A program made the position numbers and the translations under genes. A stretch of 64,000 nucleotides of DNA from Plantago major (Eukaryota; Streptophyta; Magnoliopsida; Lamiales; Plantaginaceae): positions 24,425,646-24,489,645 of the forward strand of contig CM048843.1 of NCBI GenBank assembly GCA_026545765.1, read 5' to 3'. The notes under the pieces were generated by a model. The model was not told where the DNA came from and ran no database searches. It saw only the letters and a program-made list of their open reading frames with translations. Below, one piece after another: positions 47,022 to 59,188 of this stretch. Every line of letters begins with the position of its first letter. The stretch's first letter is position 1.

Positions 47022-48312
47022 TGTTGGTCCAGATAACGGCAAAGTAAAAGACTAGAAGGGGGGATGAATAGTCTTTAAAACTTTTGTCGATAAACACGGT
47101 TTCTCAGATATCTGATACTTAATTTCAGAGAGCGGAAGACTTTTCTATGATAAGTGCACGTGCTCAGCAAGATAGGTGTAAGTACTTTGCAAGGTAAATA
47201 AAGTAAGTAATAAAATGCAGAAAGTAAATAACACAAGTTCTTTTTATAGTGGTATCTCAAGGTATGAATCCTTCAACTAATCCACTTCGCCTTTCTCGAT
47301 AGCTGAGAATCAAGTATACTTAATACACTTTGCAATGTATGGTATCTTCTTCTTTCATCAAGCAAGTCATCGATAAATGTTCAAGAGAATGAATCTCGAT
47401 GTCAAATCTTAGTTCAACTCTTTCACAAATGGCAATGCTTGTTAAGGATCGTGACACTTAGAACTTTTGTGCTACTTAGAATCAAGAGCTTTGGTCGCAA
47501 TGTAAAGCTTCGACGGTAAGTAGTGTGCTTGAGAGCTTGTGAGAGTATTCAATGTGAGTTCGTTGTTCTAAGGTGTGTTCTCAAGCGCCTAAGTGTTTGA
47601 TATTTATAGATGAATTTGAGTGCCGCTTGAATAGTATCCGCAGCTTAAATCAAATTCAAACTATTGATATCCGAGTATAGATCTGGTATGTTTGTCTTCT
47701 TCTTCGGTTACTGCTTTTGTTCGTACATTTCGTCTCGCATTCAATGCATTGTACTATACTTTGTCCTCAGAGTGCCAACGAACTATGCATTATATCATAG
47801 ATCTTATACTATCGTAGTTCTCTCGATGCTTTAACGCATTTCTTCCAAAGATTATCACAACTCCGTATACCACTTGTTGAACCAACTTGTTATAATATAT
47901 TTCTTTCGTAAACATAGTTTATGTCCAAGGTATCGAGTGTAGATATCTGTAAGCACTTTCCTCGCTTCGTAAACCTTTATTTCTCGATATCTTTGCAATA
48001 CTGCTTATTTAAAAATGCTTGTGTCTTTGAGATATCCGGTCATAGGTATCCGAAAATCCTTGTCTTCAAGAATCTTGTGCGCCTTCAACTCTTCAAACTG
48101 CTGAATTTTTCCTCATTGGATGCCTTCTTCTTGGTCTTCTTTAGAGGAATAAAATTACATTCAGAGACCTAACATCCTATACAAGATTTTCTAGACTATC
48201 ATACTTAGCGAGTTTCCTCTTTACGTTGTTCAAGTGAACCAAGAGTACTAACCACCTTTCCTGGCTAAGATAAGTCATTAGGTTCGATCAAAATCTAAAC
48301 AGATATTCCTAA
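47022..48312 (-). repeat. Element B 5' LTR, with an internal deletion
   Basis: About 1.29 kb. It matches the 3' LTR at both ends but jumps from CGCCTTTCTCG (about 47298) straight to ATAGCTGAGAATCAAG, omitting sequence equal to about 33105-33355. TATA box CTATAAATA is intact (47601-47609). Confidence 0.9.
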
Positions 48313-49062
48313 TGTAATATTTCACCAAATGGGTGGAAGCAGGTCGTGCGACTATCACGGAAAAGTCAGACGGACCTTCATTTGAAAACATCATTTGTCG
48401 CTTTCGCTTACCAAGAATTCTTGTCTGGATAATGGCGCCAATTTTCGTGCAATAAACTCAAGGAATGGTCGGTTCTTTCAAGATTGAGCAACGCTTACAT
48501 CCGCTTGATATCCATGTGCCAATGGACAAGTTGAGTCCACAAACAAAATGATTGTTAAGATCTTGGAAAAGCGCTAAGGACTTCTCAGAGAGTCATGGAT
48601 GACCTAGATGGCATACGTGGGCTCATCGCACCACCGCGGACTGCAACTAGAGAAACCCCATTTGCCCCGGTTCTATGGCTCCTAAGGCCATACCAAATGA
48701 AATTGCAATTGAAACGATGAGGGTCCAAGAGTTCATGATTCCGTCAATCAGGAAGCTTGGATCTATGATCTAGATATGTTAGCACAGAAGAAGACCGAAG
48801 CATTGGCCAAAATCTGCAGATATCAAGCAACTGCAGCCCGGGCCTGCAACAAAAATATTCAAGCAAAAGATTTACAGGTTGGAGACCTGGTGCTCCGCAG
48901 AGCTGATATCTTAAGCAAGGTAGGGAAGCTTGAGCCAAAGTGGGAAGAACCTTACAAGATTGTCAAAAGTAGAGTGAACTAAGTTATGAATTAGAGGATA
49001 ACCAGTGACACCCACTCAAGCTGCATTGGAATGCCAAAACCTTCAAAAGTTCTATGCTTAGG
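48313..49062 (+). pseudogene. Gypsy integrase, C-terminal part
   Basis: Resumes within the same codons that break off at 32820: YFTKWVEAGRATITEKSDG (frame as interrupted by the target duplication), then ENIICRFRLPRILV. An open stretch at 48776-48982 gives TEALAKICRYQATAARACN and DLQVGDLVLRRADILSKVG followed by KLEPKWEEPYKIVK, the C-terminal chromatin/DNA-binding part typical of plant gypsy integrases. It ends near 49062 after LHWNAKTFKSSM. Frameshifts are present between blocks. Confidence 0.85.
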
Positions 49063-50834
49063 ATATGTCACACGGACCTTGCGCTCATTCGATATTTTAG
49101 GATTAAAATTGTTTGTTACGCAGAACTCCGTCAGTTCTGTTTTTGTTATTCTTTTGTCATTGGATTTACGACCCACAGGTTGTAATTGAATTTTCATCAA
49201 ATCAATACAACTTTTATTTTTCAATTCATAAATCTGAAAACTCAGATTCGCATAAATGGAAAAGCAAGCAATCTTATTCATACACGGAAAAAGGCAGCCA
49301 TAATACTATCTTTACAGTTTACAATCTCGGATCTTTGCAAGATCTACAGATACAATGCTTAAGGGTAACAAAGAGTCTCCACAAACTTGTCATCTTCTCC
49401 CGGGATTATTCCTCCATCTGGAAAGCTTTTTCCATGTCAATCTGTGACCATAACTCTCGTGGACACCAAGAGCCAGATCTACCTGCACATTGAAAAACGG
49501 TTAGGCATGGCAGGATTTTTTATGATGTCATCGTACCTTGGTGTACTCGTACGGATCCCGTGTTTGGGAAGTACAGAGTCCCAACGGACAATGGTATTTG
49601 GCAGTCGAAATGAATAGATTTCTGCCTAACCGTCTTTAGAGACCCTAACTCTCTCAGGATCGAGGGATTTCTACCGATTCAAGAGAGATTTGAGCCACTA
49701 AAGTAGGATTGGAAGAAAGGAGAAGGGATTTAGCTTGGTTTTGGTGCTTTCTTTCGAGCAGCCTATCGTTCAAGATCCCCACCTTTCCTGGATTTAGGGT
49801 TTGCACCAAACTAGGAAAGGATGGGAGTATTGAAAGGCAAGCAAGTCAAAACTATAGAGATAGAAGAAGAGGGAGAATCTGAGATCATTTTGTACGGTTT
49901 CTATACTTGGCTCGTACCTTTTTATAGAAAGCTCCGACCAATCATTGCCCGCCACGTATTAAGTTCGGTGCAACCGATGGGCCTGGATCATTCGTTTGGG
50001 CTAGTTAAGTGGATAGTCACTTTGGTTAGCCCATTGATGGTCTCATTAAGCCCATGAATGGAAGCTTTACAGATCTCGAAAAGGGATTGTCCAAGTAGAT
50101 CCTTGAACGGGTAGGCGTCACCAGCAATGGTCCGCCAAAGTCCGAGCAATCATGAGACGGAAACTCATCATGACCAAATTTATAAAAAGGGCACTCGAAG
50201 CCCATACTATAAGTAGATTAGACGACACATCTATTATGTCCGACATCCTACTAGTTCTAATCAATCATCATCGGATTACACCGATGAAGAGAAATGTTGA
50301 ATTACCTCGGATCAGACAAAGATCAAATCCCTATCTTCGGACAGAGGATCCTTCAAAGATATCTGCTTGTTTGAATCCAAGCACGGATCTTACACATCGA
50401 TCAGATATGGCCTACCCGCCAACAGCTCCTCAGGAAGGAAAAGCTCTTACCGGGTAGATCACGCATACGACTGGTGGGATCGCCCGTCAGAACACTTCCT
50501 AAAAGGTCCACACTTCCTATCGACAAATCCCAAATAATCCATCCCTCTAGACCCACGCCACTCTCCAACTAAAAACAATACATATACTGATTTGAGAGTG
50601 GACGGGAGTCTCGAGGGGAAGACTGTTCGAGAAGCCATATCCTTAATAAGACAATTGGAATCAATTGGCTGGTTTGACGATCCCAGATGCATCCGAGTAT
50701 AAGAAAGATTATATGTCATCAATACACTTGTGAATCTAGATATTTATAGAATGGATGAACCAATCTGTTGTCGAACGCTAAAAGATTGATGTCGATTTAT
50801 GGGCTTGGGCTACCTGCTGGGTCTAACAAAGATT
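49063..50834. other. Gypsy 3' non-coding region and possible 3' LTR
   Basis: No gene recognised. A purine run (GGAAGAAAGGAGAAGGGA, 49710-49727) could be a polypurine tract. A TATA-like TTTATAAAAAGGGC lies at 50180-50193, which would suit an LTR promoter between there and 50834. I could not match this region to a 5' LTR in the window, so LTR borders are not given. Confidence 0.35.
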
Positions 50835-52472
50835 TGTTGGTCCAGATCACGCAAAGTAAAAGACTAGAGGGGGTGAATAGTCTTTTAAAACTTTTGTCGA
50901 TAAAAACTATTTCTCAGATATCTGTGTAGATATCTGATACTTAGATTCAGAGCGTGGAAGACTTAAGATAGATAAGTGCAGAAACAGTTAAAGTGTGTGG
51001 GTGTGTTGCTAAAATGTAAGTACAGAAAAGTAAATAACACAGCAAGTATAGTGGTATCTGGAGGTGGCGTAATCCTCCAACTAATCCACTTCGGTCTTCC
51101 AAAGACCTAGAATTCACTAGAATAGATAATTGAGGTCACCTTACAAAAATCCTATTCTAAGATTCCTTAAACAAATGGTTCCCAACCAAATGTTTCCCGG
51201 CTTTCACAGCCAAGTACTTCATGTACTCAGAAACCTTTTTGAGCTATTCCCTAGCTTCCCAAGCTAAGTACTTCCTGTGCTCAATAACCTTGGAGTTATT
51301 CCTTAGTTTCTCAAACTAAGTACTTCCTGTACTCCACGCCAGTGATGGTGTTGGTTTTGGTTTGAGTTGTCAGATGAGCTTCTTTAATAACTTTTCAGTT
51401 AATCAGATAGCTCTGTGAATCAAGTATACTTAATACACTTTGAAATGTATGGTATCTTGTTCTTTTTACTAACCCAAGTCTATGATAATTGTTCAAGAAT
51501 GAATCTCAGATACTTGATCTTTCGATTCAACTCTTTCACAAATAGCAGTGCTTGTTTAGGATCAGGACACTTAGAACTTTAGTACTACTTAAGATCAGGA
51601 GCTTTGGTCGCAACAGAAAGCTTCGAGGATAAGTAGTTTGCTTGAGAGAATGTGTTCGTGTAAATGGTGTTCAGTAAGTTCTGTGTATCTAAGGTTCAAC
51701 GTCTCTTCTCAAGCAGTCTAAGTGTTGATATTTATAGATGAATTTGAATGCCGTTGAATAGTATCCGCAGTTTAAATCAAATTCAAAGTATTGATATCTC
51801 GTATAGTAATCAGAGGTGTTTGTCTTCTTCGTAAGGTACCGCTGCTTTTGTTCGTATATCTATGTCCGTGCATTAAATGCATTGTACTATACTTTTGTCC
51901 TCAGAGTGCCAACGAATTATGCTTTGTATCGTAGACTTAACTTTATCGCTTTTCTCGAGTTTTAGCACGCCCTTACCTTTAACTTCGATACCACTTTTAT
52001 TGAAACAACTTTGTTTGCAATATATATTTCTTTATCGAAATGTGGTTTAAAGCTCAAGGTATCCGAGTGTAGATATCTGTGAACACTTTCCTTGTTTTCC
52101 GATGGACCTTCGACTTCTCAGATATCTCTTGTGACATGATTTGTTTAGCAATCATTCACGTCTTCAAGAAATCTGGCCAAGGTATCTGCAAAACTATTTT
52201 AGTAATCTTTTGCAGTTTCTTCAAATCTTCAATGTCGTTAACTTGTTCTGCTTGGATGTCTTCTTCGGTCTTCTTCATAAAATAAAATTACATTTTGAGA
52301 CCTAACATCCTATACAAGATTAGCTAGACTATCATACTTAGGGTTTCCTCTTTACAATGTTCAAGTGAACCAAGAGTACTAATCACCTTTCTGAGACTAA
52401 GATAAGTCATCATGTTGCTGATCAAAATCTAAACAGATATTTCTAACAAAATATCTAACAAATTTCCTAACA
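50835..52472 (-). repeat. Element C 3' LTR
   Basis: On the element strand it runs from TGTTAG (52472) to CTGGACCAACA (50835). TATA box CTATAAATA at 51729-51737. Near the element-internal border CTAACA is present three times at about 12-bp spacing (52443-52472), before the polypurine tract AAAAAGGGGGAAATT. Confidence 0.88.
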
Positions 52473-52854
52473 AATTTCCCCCTTTTTGATCAGTCAACGA
52501 TGACTATCTGACCTATTACAAATATGGATGAGTGAACAATCCAACACTTAATCATTTCTTAATATTTTTCAATTCATTCAATTAAGTGCAGAAAGTAAAC
52601 ATCAACCAAATCACAAGGTGTGATCTTTGCTGACAAGTTATCTTTTATAGAATACTATATGAGAGTAAGTTCTTCGATAAGTTACAAAGAAAGATTACGA
52701 TAACTTCAATACATAAAACAAGTTTAGCTACCAAAGAAAATACAAAAAAAAAATAGTAAATTTGGACAACAGGAGTAGCCAAGCTCCAAGTAAACATCCT
52801 AATAGACTAGTCTTCGTCTTCAACTCTTCAAGTCTTCAACAGTAGTTCTATGGA

Positions 52855-55800
52855 TCAGTCTGCAAATTTCCTATCTCCAAACCTTTTGATGTCATCAGAA
52901 TAATCATAGAGAAGTGTTCTGACGAGCATCTCAAAGGTCTCCGCAAATCCACGCACCTCTTTGTAGGTTTTGGTAGGATTTTTCTTGACAAAATGTTTGA
53001 CCCACAGATACTTTCCCCACTTCCAGGCATGCTCTATTCTGATATCTGAAAGCTTGAAGTATTCGTAGATAATCCTCAGATATCTGATGTCACCCTTGTA
53101 TTGATCTTCAGTTAGATAGAACGACTTATAGGGTTCCACAGCAAGTCTTTCTCTTGTGCCTGTTCTTGTGATATTCAGAATTCTGTGCACATCATCTGGC
53201 TTTCCATATGGACATTCATCAGAGAGGTCCTTTCTCATGGCTTCAGTTCTCTTGACAACTTCAAAATCCAACCAGGCTTTAATGTGATTGGTGTTGATCA
53301 AGGTTGGCTTATCTTTTCTCCATGCCATAAGTTGTTTATGGATTGGTTCTGGAAATCTTGAATTTACCAGTAGATGCTTAAGTTCTAGTATCCAATATCC
53401 ATTTTTCTGATTGATGCACCTGTAGACAGAGGAATCATTGTCATTTTTCACAAACTCTATTTTGGCTTCTTCTGGCCTGAGTGGAAGTTGACTTTGTCTT
53501 TGCTCGCCTCACTGCTCCTTCTCGCTTGAATTCTCTTTGGGGTTGTTGCTTAAAGAACCACCGGATAGACTTGGTATTTGCAGAGGGTGTTTTAGCGCTA
53601 GGGCTTTGCGCCTATGGGCTGCTTAGGCTTTCAATTTTCCTTTTCGTGAAGAGGAGCTTCATCTTTATCGCTTCTCATCATCATCAAGATTAAATCTTGT
53701 GAGAGTTTTACGCCTTCTTCATTGCCCAAGGACTTGATTTGGCCTTCTTCTTTTCTTCGTAAGATTCATTAATCCCTTTAACTCGCCTTCTCCTCGAGCC
53801 TCGGTACTTTGGAGGTTTCGTGCTACGGCCCTTGTTATTATTGTAGTTCCTTCAGTAGGTTTTTGGGAAGCAGCTACTATTTGCAAAGCAGCTTGGCTTG
53901 AGGAGGGTTCATTGATTCTGAGTGGTGGCTGGGAAGTTTTCATGTTTCTTCTTCCTCTCTGAGCCGCACCAGCTCCAGATTTCTTCTTATTTTCTTCTCC
54001 TTCTTCACATTCCCCGACTTTGAGGTCCAGATTTGTACACTCTTTCCCTTAGTCATTGTCTGACTCACCTCATAAAAGAATCGAGAGAGAGTCAAAATGC
54101 CCTTGTAAATAATTGTAGCAAAGGACCAACTTCAAGTTCGGCTTTGAGCTCCTAATTTTGCTTGATAAGTCCATTGTCCTTATCGTGAGCTCGCCAATGG
54201 GCCTAGGATGGCATCCGCTTCAAAGAAGTAACTTGCCTCTTGGAAAGCTTTTTCACTAAAGACGATCATCGCCCTTATCATTCCTGATCTTTCCGAGCAA
54301 TGACTATGCTAGTTGTTCTCTCGAGTGATGAGCTCTGAACTTTTTCATTTCGAGGGGATGAGGCAATTACTTCCTTGTTCGTGAAGACAACTCCTTTTCG
54401 TATGAGCCAAGATTGTATATGTTCATGTATTCATGGGAGTGGACATTTGGCAGTTTGCTGAAAGTTTTAGGAGCAATCAGTTTCCTTTTCAAGTGTGAAA
54501 CAGTTAGATGTTCATTGCGATGTTCTGCCAAAGTCTTGTCTTCTTCATCATCTGAGTAATCAAATTTAGTGATCTTCATCCTCTTCGACATTCTCATCGA
54601 TTGTGTCGAGTCCAAAGAACCATCTCGTAGATTGGTTTCTCCTCCCTTTTGGGAGGAGGATGGTACTTCTTTGAAGATGATGCGCTTTAGCATCATGCTT
54701 AATTTCAGATACTTCTTCAGTATCGAGTTCTTTGGTGATGGCATTTACAGCATCATGTAGCTCTTTAACCTCAGAGTAAGCAATCATCTCTTGCAGATAT
54801 TGATCTTGTAGTTGGTCAAGCTTGTCTCTCGGATTTAGCTATCCGTCTTCCAGCTTGAAGATGGAGTCGTTGTTCTTCTTCCAACAGCTTGTCCGAGTTG
54901 AAAGCGCCTCGATCGAGTATTCAACAATTTCGAGCGATTTCCTCGTAATCCTCAACTTCTTGTTCAAGAATAACCTTTGTTGGGAAGATGGACGAGTCGA
55001 CTTTTGAGGAGATGGAGACGGAGATTTCTCGCTTTCCTCTCGCTTTGCTTTTCAAAGCTTGAGGCATGATTTCTCCGTGAAATTCCTCCGGTCCAGGGGG
55101 CATCATCATCATCCTTTTGTCGTGTCATCCTTTTGTTGATGGTCGCTGGAGGTTCATCAAGTCGTTGCTTATCTCTTCCTCCTCATCATCTTCAGATACA
55201 AGATTGATCACTTCGTGGATAGTGATCTTCCGCCCATTAACCTCTTCTTGTTCGTAAGGTATAAATTGCGTAGTTTGGGGCGTAATCGGCTTGAATGCCA
55301 TCCGTAATCTTGTCGACCATCCGCCTGCTCAAAGGCTTGTATCAAATCAGGCGCCACTTCTCGGAGAAATTCTTATGCAATAGAGTCGCGAATCGTGTTC
55401 TGCTCGTAGGAACATTGCATGGATATACGCCTCCAAGTCAAGAGCTCGTGCTCGTCTGGTTGATCTGTGATTCTCAATATTTCGTAGAGATCGTAACACC
55501 TTAACCTTTGCCATTTCTTGAAGCATTGAATATGCTTAAGGTGGTTTGAGCTTTGAAGAAGGGAAGTAGTCCTTTTCTCATCGGGAGCCCGCTTGCACTC
55601 GCTTCGAGCTCGAAAGAAAGAGTTTTGAGTGAGCTTCAAAACTTTTGTAGATATCTCGAGTAGAAGTGTAGTTTAGTTTCGAGTTACCGAGTAAGTACTT
55701 CAGCACAGAGATTTGTGCATCGAGACAATTGGTGTCTCAGATATCTTATTGTGAGGTGGAGACTTGGAAGTCTGGTCCTCATCAACCTTTCTTTCTTGAA

Positions 55801-58383
55801 CCTGAGAATTAAGATTAATACAATACTTAGGAAATTATTTGAAAGAATTTGTGCAAAAATGCTTTAATGAGTTCTGAGTTTTGGAATTACTTCCTCAATA
55901 GGAAGCTCAGAGTCATTTTTTTCTCAGAAACTTTCTCAGTTTCTGGTATTCTTTCATGTGATGTTGCCTTGGGAGCTTCATCAATTTCCATTGATGCAGG
56001 GGATGTCGCAACTTTTTCCCTTTGCATCTCTACTTCTGAATGAGCCTGTAAGTAGAAAATATTGAATATTTTAGAAGAAGTTTAAGATAACCCATGATGA
56101 AGAATACTTATCACCGATTTTTCATGTACCTTCATGCTAGAAGGCTCAATGATGTGTTCTTCATAAACCTTGTCGGTCTCTGGGTTCGTCTCTGGCATTT
56201 CTGCCTTATCTTCCTCTTTCTCAGTTGGAGCATGTTAGAAACATTTACTTTAAATGATTAAGCACATAGACAAATGACTGAAAAGTGTTATCTCAAGAAT
56301 TAATTATCACCTGTGGTACAGGCTCAGATTTCTTAAGAGGCGAGGTCAGTAACCTCCTTCTCAGCTTCGAGGCAAGCTTTTCCCTGCTCTCGTGTTTCTA
56401 ACTCAAATTTATAACAAAGAATTTTTATATAAGTAACAATATATACAAGCATAAATTTTTCACAAGGTAGAGTTAAACCATTCACCACCGAACATTGTCA
56501 GTCGATTGGTCTCTCGAATTTGTGACCCTTTTATACTTTGGTCTTCTTGTTCCAAAGATGCCTTCTTTGTTTGAAGTTTTAGGTACTTCACACCTTTCCC
56601 GAGTGTGCAAATCTGCTTCCTCGTTGATCATACCGAGTGGATGTCTCGCTTGATCCTCTTGTCGAGTCGGGGAACCCGCTTTTGCAGGATTTTCTTCACT
56701 TGTTGTAATGTTGGTAATTTGAAATGGAGTTCATTTACCATTTCATCAACCACTAGTGGTTGTTGTGGTTGTTGTGGTTGTTGTGTTTGTGGTTGTTGTG
56801 GTTGTCCGGAAGCGTAAGATCGGTCAAGAGAGTGTTCTTCCGCATTTTTAGATGTGGCATTTTCATCAAGATTCGCCAAAGACTAAATTACCACTCATCG
56901 TATTTCTTGAAGTTGTGCGTAAGAAACGCTCCTCGATGATGTGTTTGCACCAACCTTTGCTATAGTGCTTGTTCAAGAACTCGAGGTGTAGGTTCTTCTT
57001 CGAAACCTTATCACCGCCATCACATAAAGAACCTTAGCCCTCTTTGTTCTTTCTAGGACTTGAGAGACTAGTTCATCATCTTCATCGCCGAGCTCTCATC
57101 AAGATTGGGAACCGATTGTCCATTACTCCTGATTTCGCAGATGGGCTCGTGCTTTTCAATTGCTTTGGCAAAGATTAATAAGTTCATCGAAGGCATTCTC
57201 GCATTAGTCGCAACATTTCGAAAGCACTTTCTCTTGCTTAGTCTACTTGTTCAAGAGTTGATGACTTTTGCAAAGATTGATGAGTTGATCCGCTTTATCA
57301 CCATCGGCAAGGCTTGCAGATATCCGAGAATCGACAACCTCAATGGGCGTGTCTTCCGATTTGCTGCCAGACTTCTTTCTTGAAGTTCGGGCTTCGTTGC
57401 AACCTTTTCTTCAGATACCTTTTCGACTTTCGCTTAGAACCTTTATGAGACCCAAGAACCTTTTTCATCGGCTTGTATACTCATATTTGTAGAGTAGGTT
57501 ATCGCTATTTCAAATTGCCTCCGAGCTCAATGCCAAGCTTCTCCAAAGAAGTAGCATATCTTCGCACTATAGCTCATCGTGGCCTTCGCTCAGCTAGTCC
57601 TTTGGCAATCTTAGGCTCAAGCCTCAATCTTCTTCACAAACTTCATGAAGGCGCATTTTCCCGCTTAAAAGGGTTTTCCAAATTTTGTCTTGTTGATTCA
57701 AGAAGAACATCATGATCCATCGTTTCGCTTATCCGTCAAGACCTCCTTGTAGACCATCAAAGCATCCGTGAAGAATGCAAGCCAATACATCCCAATGAAC
57801 CATCGATGTCCGGTTCGGATGTCGCAAGCTTGAACTCAAGGTGTATCCGATTTTCAAGATCACACACGCCACTGCATAATTGTTTAACACCTTCAAGGAG
57901 ATCATCATCCTTGGTGTTTATTTCAAAATCTTTCCAAGATTTTGAAACTCAAACAATCGACAAAAGTTGTTAAGTCCGTATGATTTCCTTTCCTCGATCG
58001 AGGTTTTGACAGACACTATTGCAAAGGCTCTTCGTAAACACAGAAATTATCTTGAGTTGTTGTAGAATTCCAACACATCGAGTGATGAAATTCCACTGGC
58101 AGCGTATAGAAAACCCTCGATTTGTGCCTTTTCAAGCATGTCAAGAATCGCCTTTCGGCTCGTTCTCTATCATACCGTGAGGTATTCCTTAACCATGGCA
58201 CCACCCCAAATCATTCTGTGATTTGAAGTCCAATGGTCGATTAAAATCTCCTACCATGGGTTGTTCACAATAACCAACTCGTGCTTGCTTTTCAAAGAAG
58301 ACAAATTCTTTGGGGCAACCGACAAATACATACAAATTCCCTACCAAAGGAGGATTGAGATTGTGGAAGAATTCTTTGGCCAT
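52855..58383 (-). pseudogene. Element C ORF3: large intron-containing extra gene of unknown function
   Basis: Start proposed at the ATG at 58383; stop at 52857-52855. The last 198 codons are open (SVYRCINQKNGYWILELKHL, KAWLDFEVVKRTEAMRKDL, YLRIIYEYFKLSDIRIEHAW) and look like a folded domain I do not recognise. The middle carries a Gln/Pro tract (56755-56818). Introns equivalent to B: 56488-56398 (91 bp, as in B), 56310-56231 (GTGATA donor, acceptor AG changed to TG), 56114-56046 (GTGATA...ACAG) and 55890-55802 (GTAATT...TCAG). The exons between them are open over 25-40 codons each (for example KHESREKLASKLRRRLLT). The first ~25 codons differ from B (MAKEFFHNLNPPL). Other parts are frameshifted. 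Function unknown. Confidence 0.78.
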
Positions 58384-58567
58384 CTCTTTATATAGTGTAG
58401 GAATTTGGATTGGTGTTTGAAAGAGATTTGACTCAAGAATTTTGCGTAAAAACTTAATCTTGATTTGCAGAGATTGTAGAAGGTTTGCAGAGAATCAAGA
58501 GAAGGTTTTGCTATTTTGTAAGTCGGAATTTTGGATTAGGCGAAAGTGATTTCTTTTGCCAAAATCC

Positions 58568-58578
58568 TATATATATAG
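58568..58578 (-). promoter_or_regulatory. TATA-like element upstream of ORF3 (element C)
   Basis: TATATATATAG, about 185 bp before the ORF3 ATG, matching B in sequence and placement. Confidence 0.5.
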
Positions 58579-59064
58579 CAATAGAATCTCAACCGACAAA
58601 TACATACAAATTGATTTTGTGTACGATTCGTGATTTGGTAAGCGTGAGCAAAAGCTAGTTCGGCATTAAATGCAAAGTGGGCTTTGTCGGAATTTTTACA
58701 AATTCACTATTTATCGTGGAATTAATTTCCACCAGATAGATCCAACGCTTAATTTCATCAAGGGTCACCATTGCTTCTTCAAAGAATAATCACAATCAAC
58801 AAGTTTAATTGTGCCCATTTAATGAATTTTGGCTATTAGCTATCTCAATCACGCTTTTGTATGACCAAGAACACCGCTTGCATCGAATCTGCCTTATACT
58901 TAGGATTTTTCCAAGTTTTTCATCAAGATAGAAATAATGCGAATTTCAAGATAGTAGTCGATCGCAGATAGTTGTACTATTCTCCTTTGTGTTCTGCTTA
59001 TAGAGTGATTCAGTATATCCGAGTTCCCGCCTCGTAGATCTTGTCGCCTTTTTTTGCTCTTAGC

Positions 59065-59180
59065 CTTTTCGACTTATGGATACCCCTTCCATTTCTTTTC
59101 TTCTCTCGATGCCCGCTCCAGATACCTTCTCCGGATGCCTGCTCCACTACCTCTTCTCCGGATGCCCGCTCTGCATTCTC
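59065..59180. repeat. Post-pol minisatellite, about 4 units (element C)
   Basis: Diverged tandem units of the form CCGGATGCCTGCTCCACTAC, the same family as in A and B. Confidence 0.75.
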
Positions 59181-59188
59181 GAACTTTT

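Larger units (their letters stand above)
32821..48312 (-). mobile_element. Copia element B (Sirevirus/Maximus-like), about 15.5 kb, with ORF3
   Basis: Both LTRs are present (5' LTR 47022-48312, 3' LTR 32821-34362; element reads right to left). Order: PBS, gag, protease, integrase, RT, RNase H (ends 41129), post-pol minisatellite, TATA and leader, ORF3 (40286-34746), polypurine tract, 3' LTR. It is inserted in a gypsy integrase. The sequence AATAT occurs at both junctions (left flank GTGGAATAT, right flank AATATTTCACC), consistent with a 5-bp target duplication, and the interrupted protein motif is restored across it. The length is well above the 9-11 kb usual for this lineage because of ORF3. 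Confidence 0.9.
20058..49062 (+). mobile_element. Ty3/gypsy element (Tat-like), split by copia elements A and B
   Basis: Three plus-strand pieces form one element: gag to early protease (20058-21846), late protease to early integrase (29878-32820) and the rest of integrase (48313-49062). Coding sense continues across each insertion: protease sense resumes at 29878, and the integrase motif VEYFTKWVEA is cut between 32820 and 48313. The RT signature (DWVCNVVLVEKSPGKWRM, then EVYVDDM) and gag (EVEHLIREGKLKEH) resemble the Tat lineage. The 5' LTR and PBS in this orientation were not identified. A candidate 3' region follows at 49063-50834. Confidence 0.85.
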
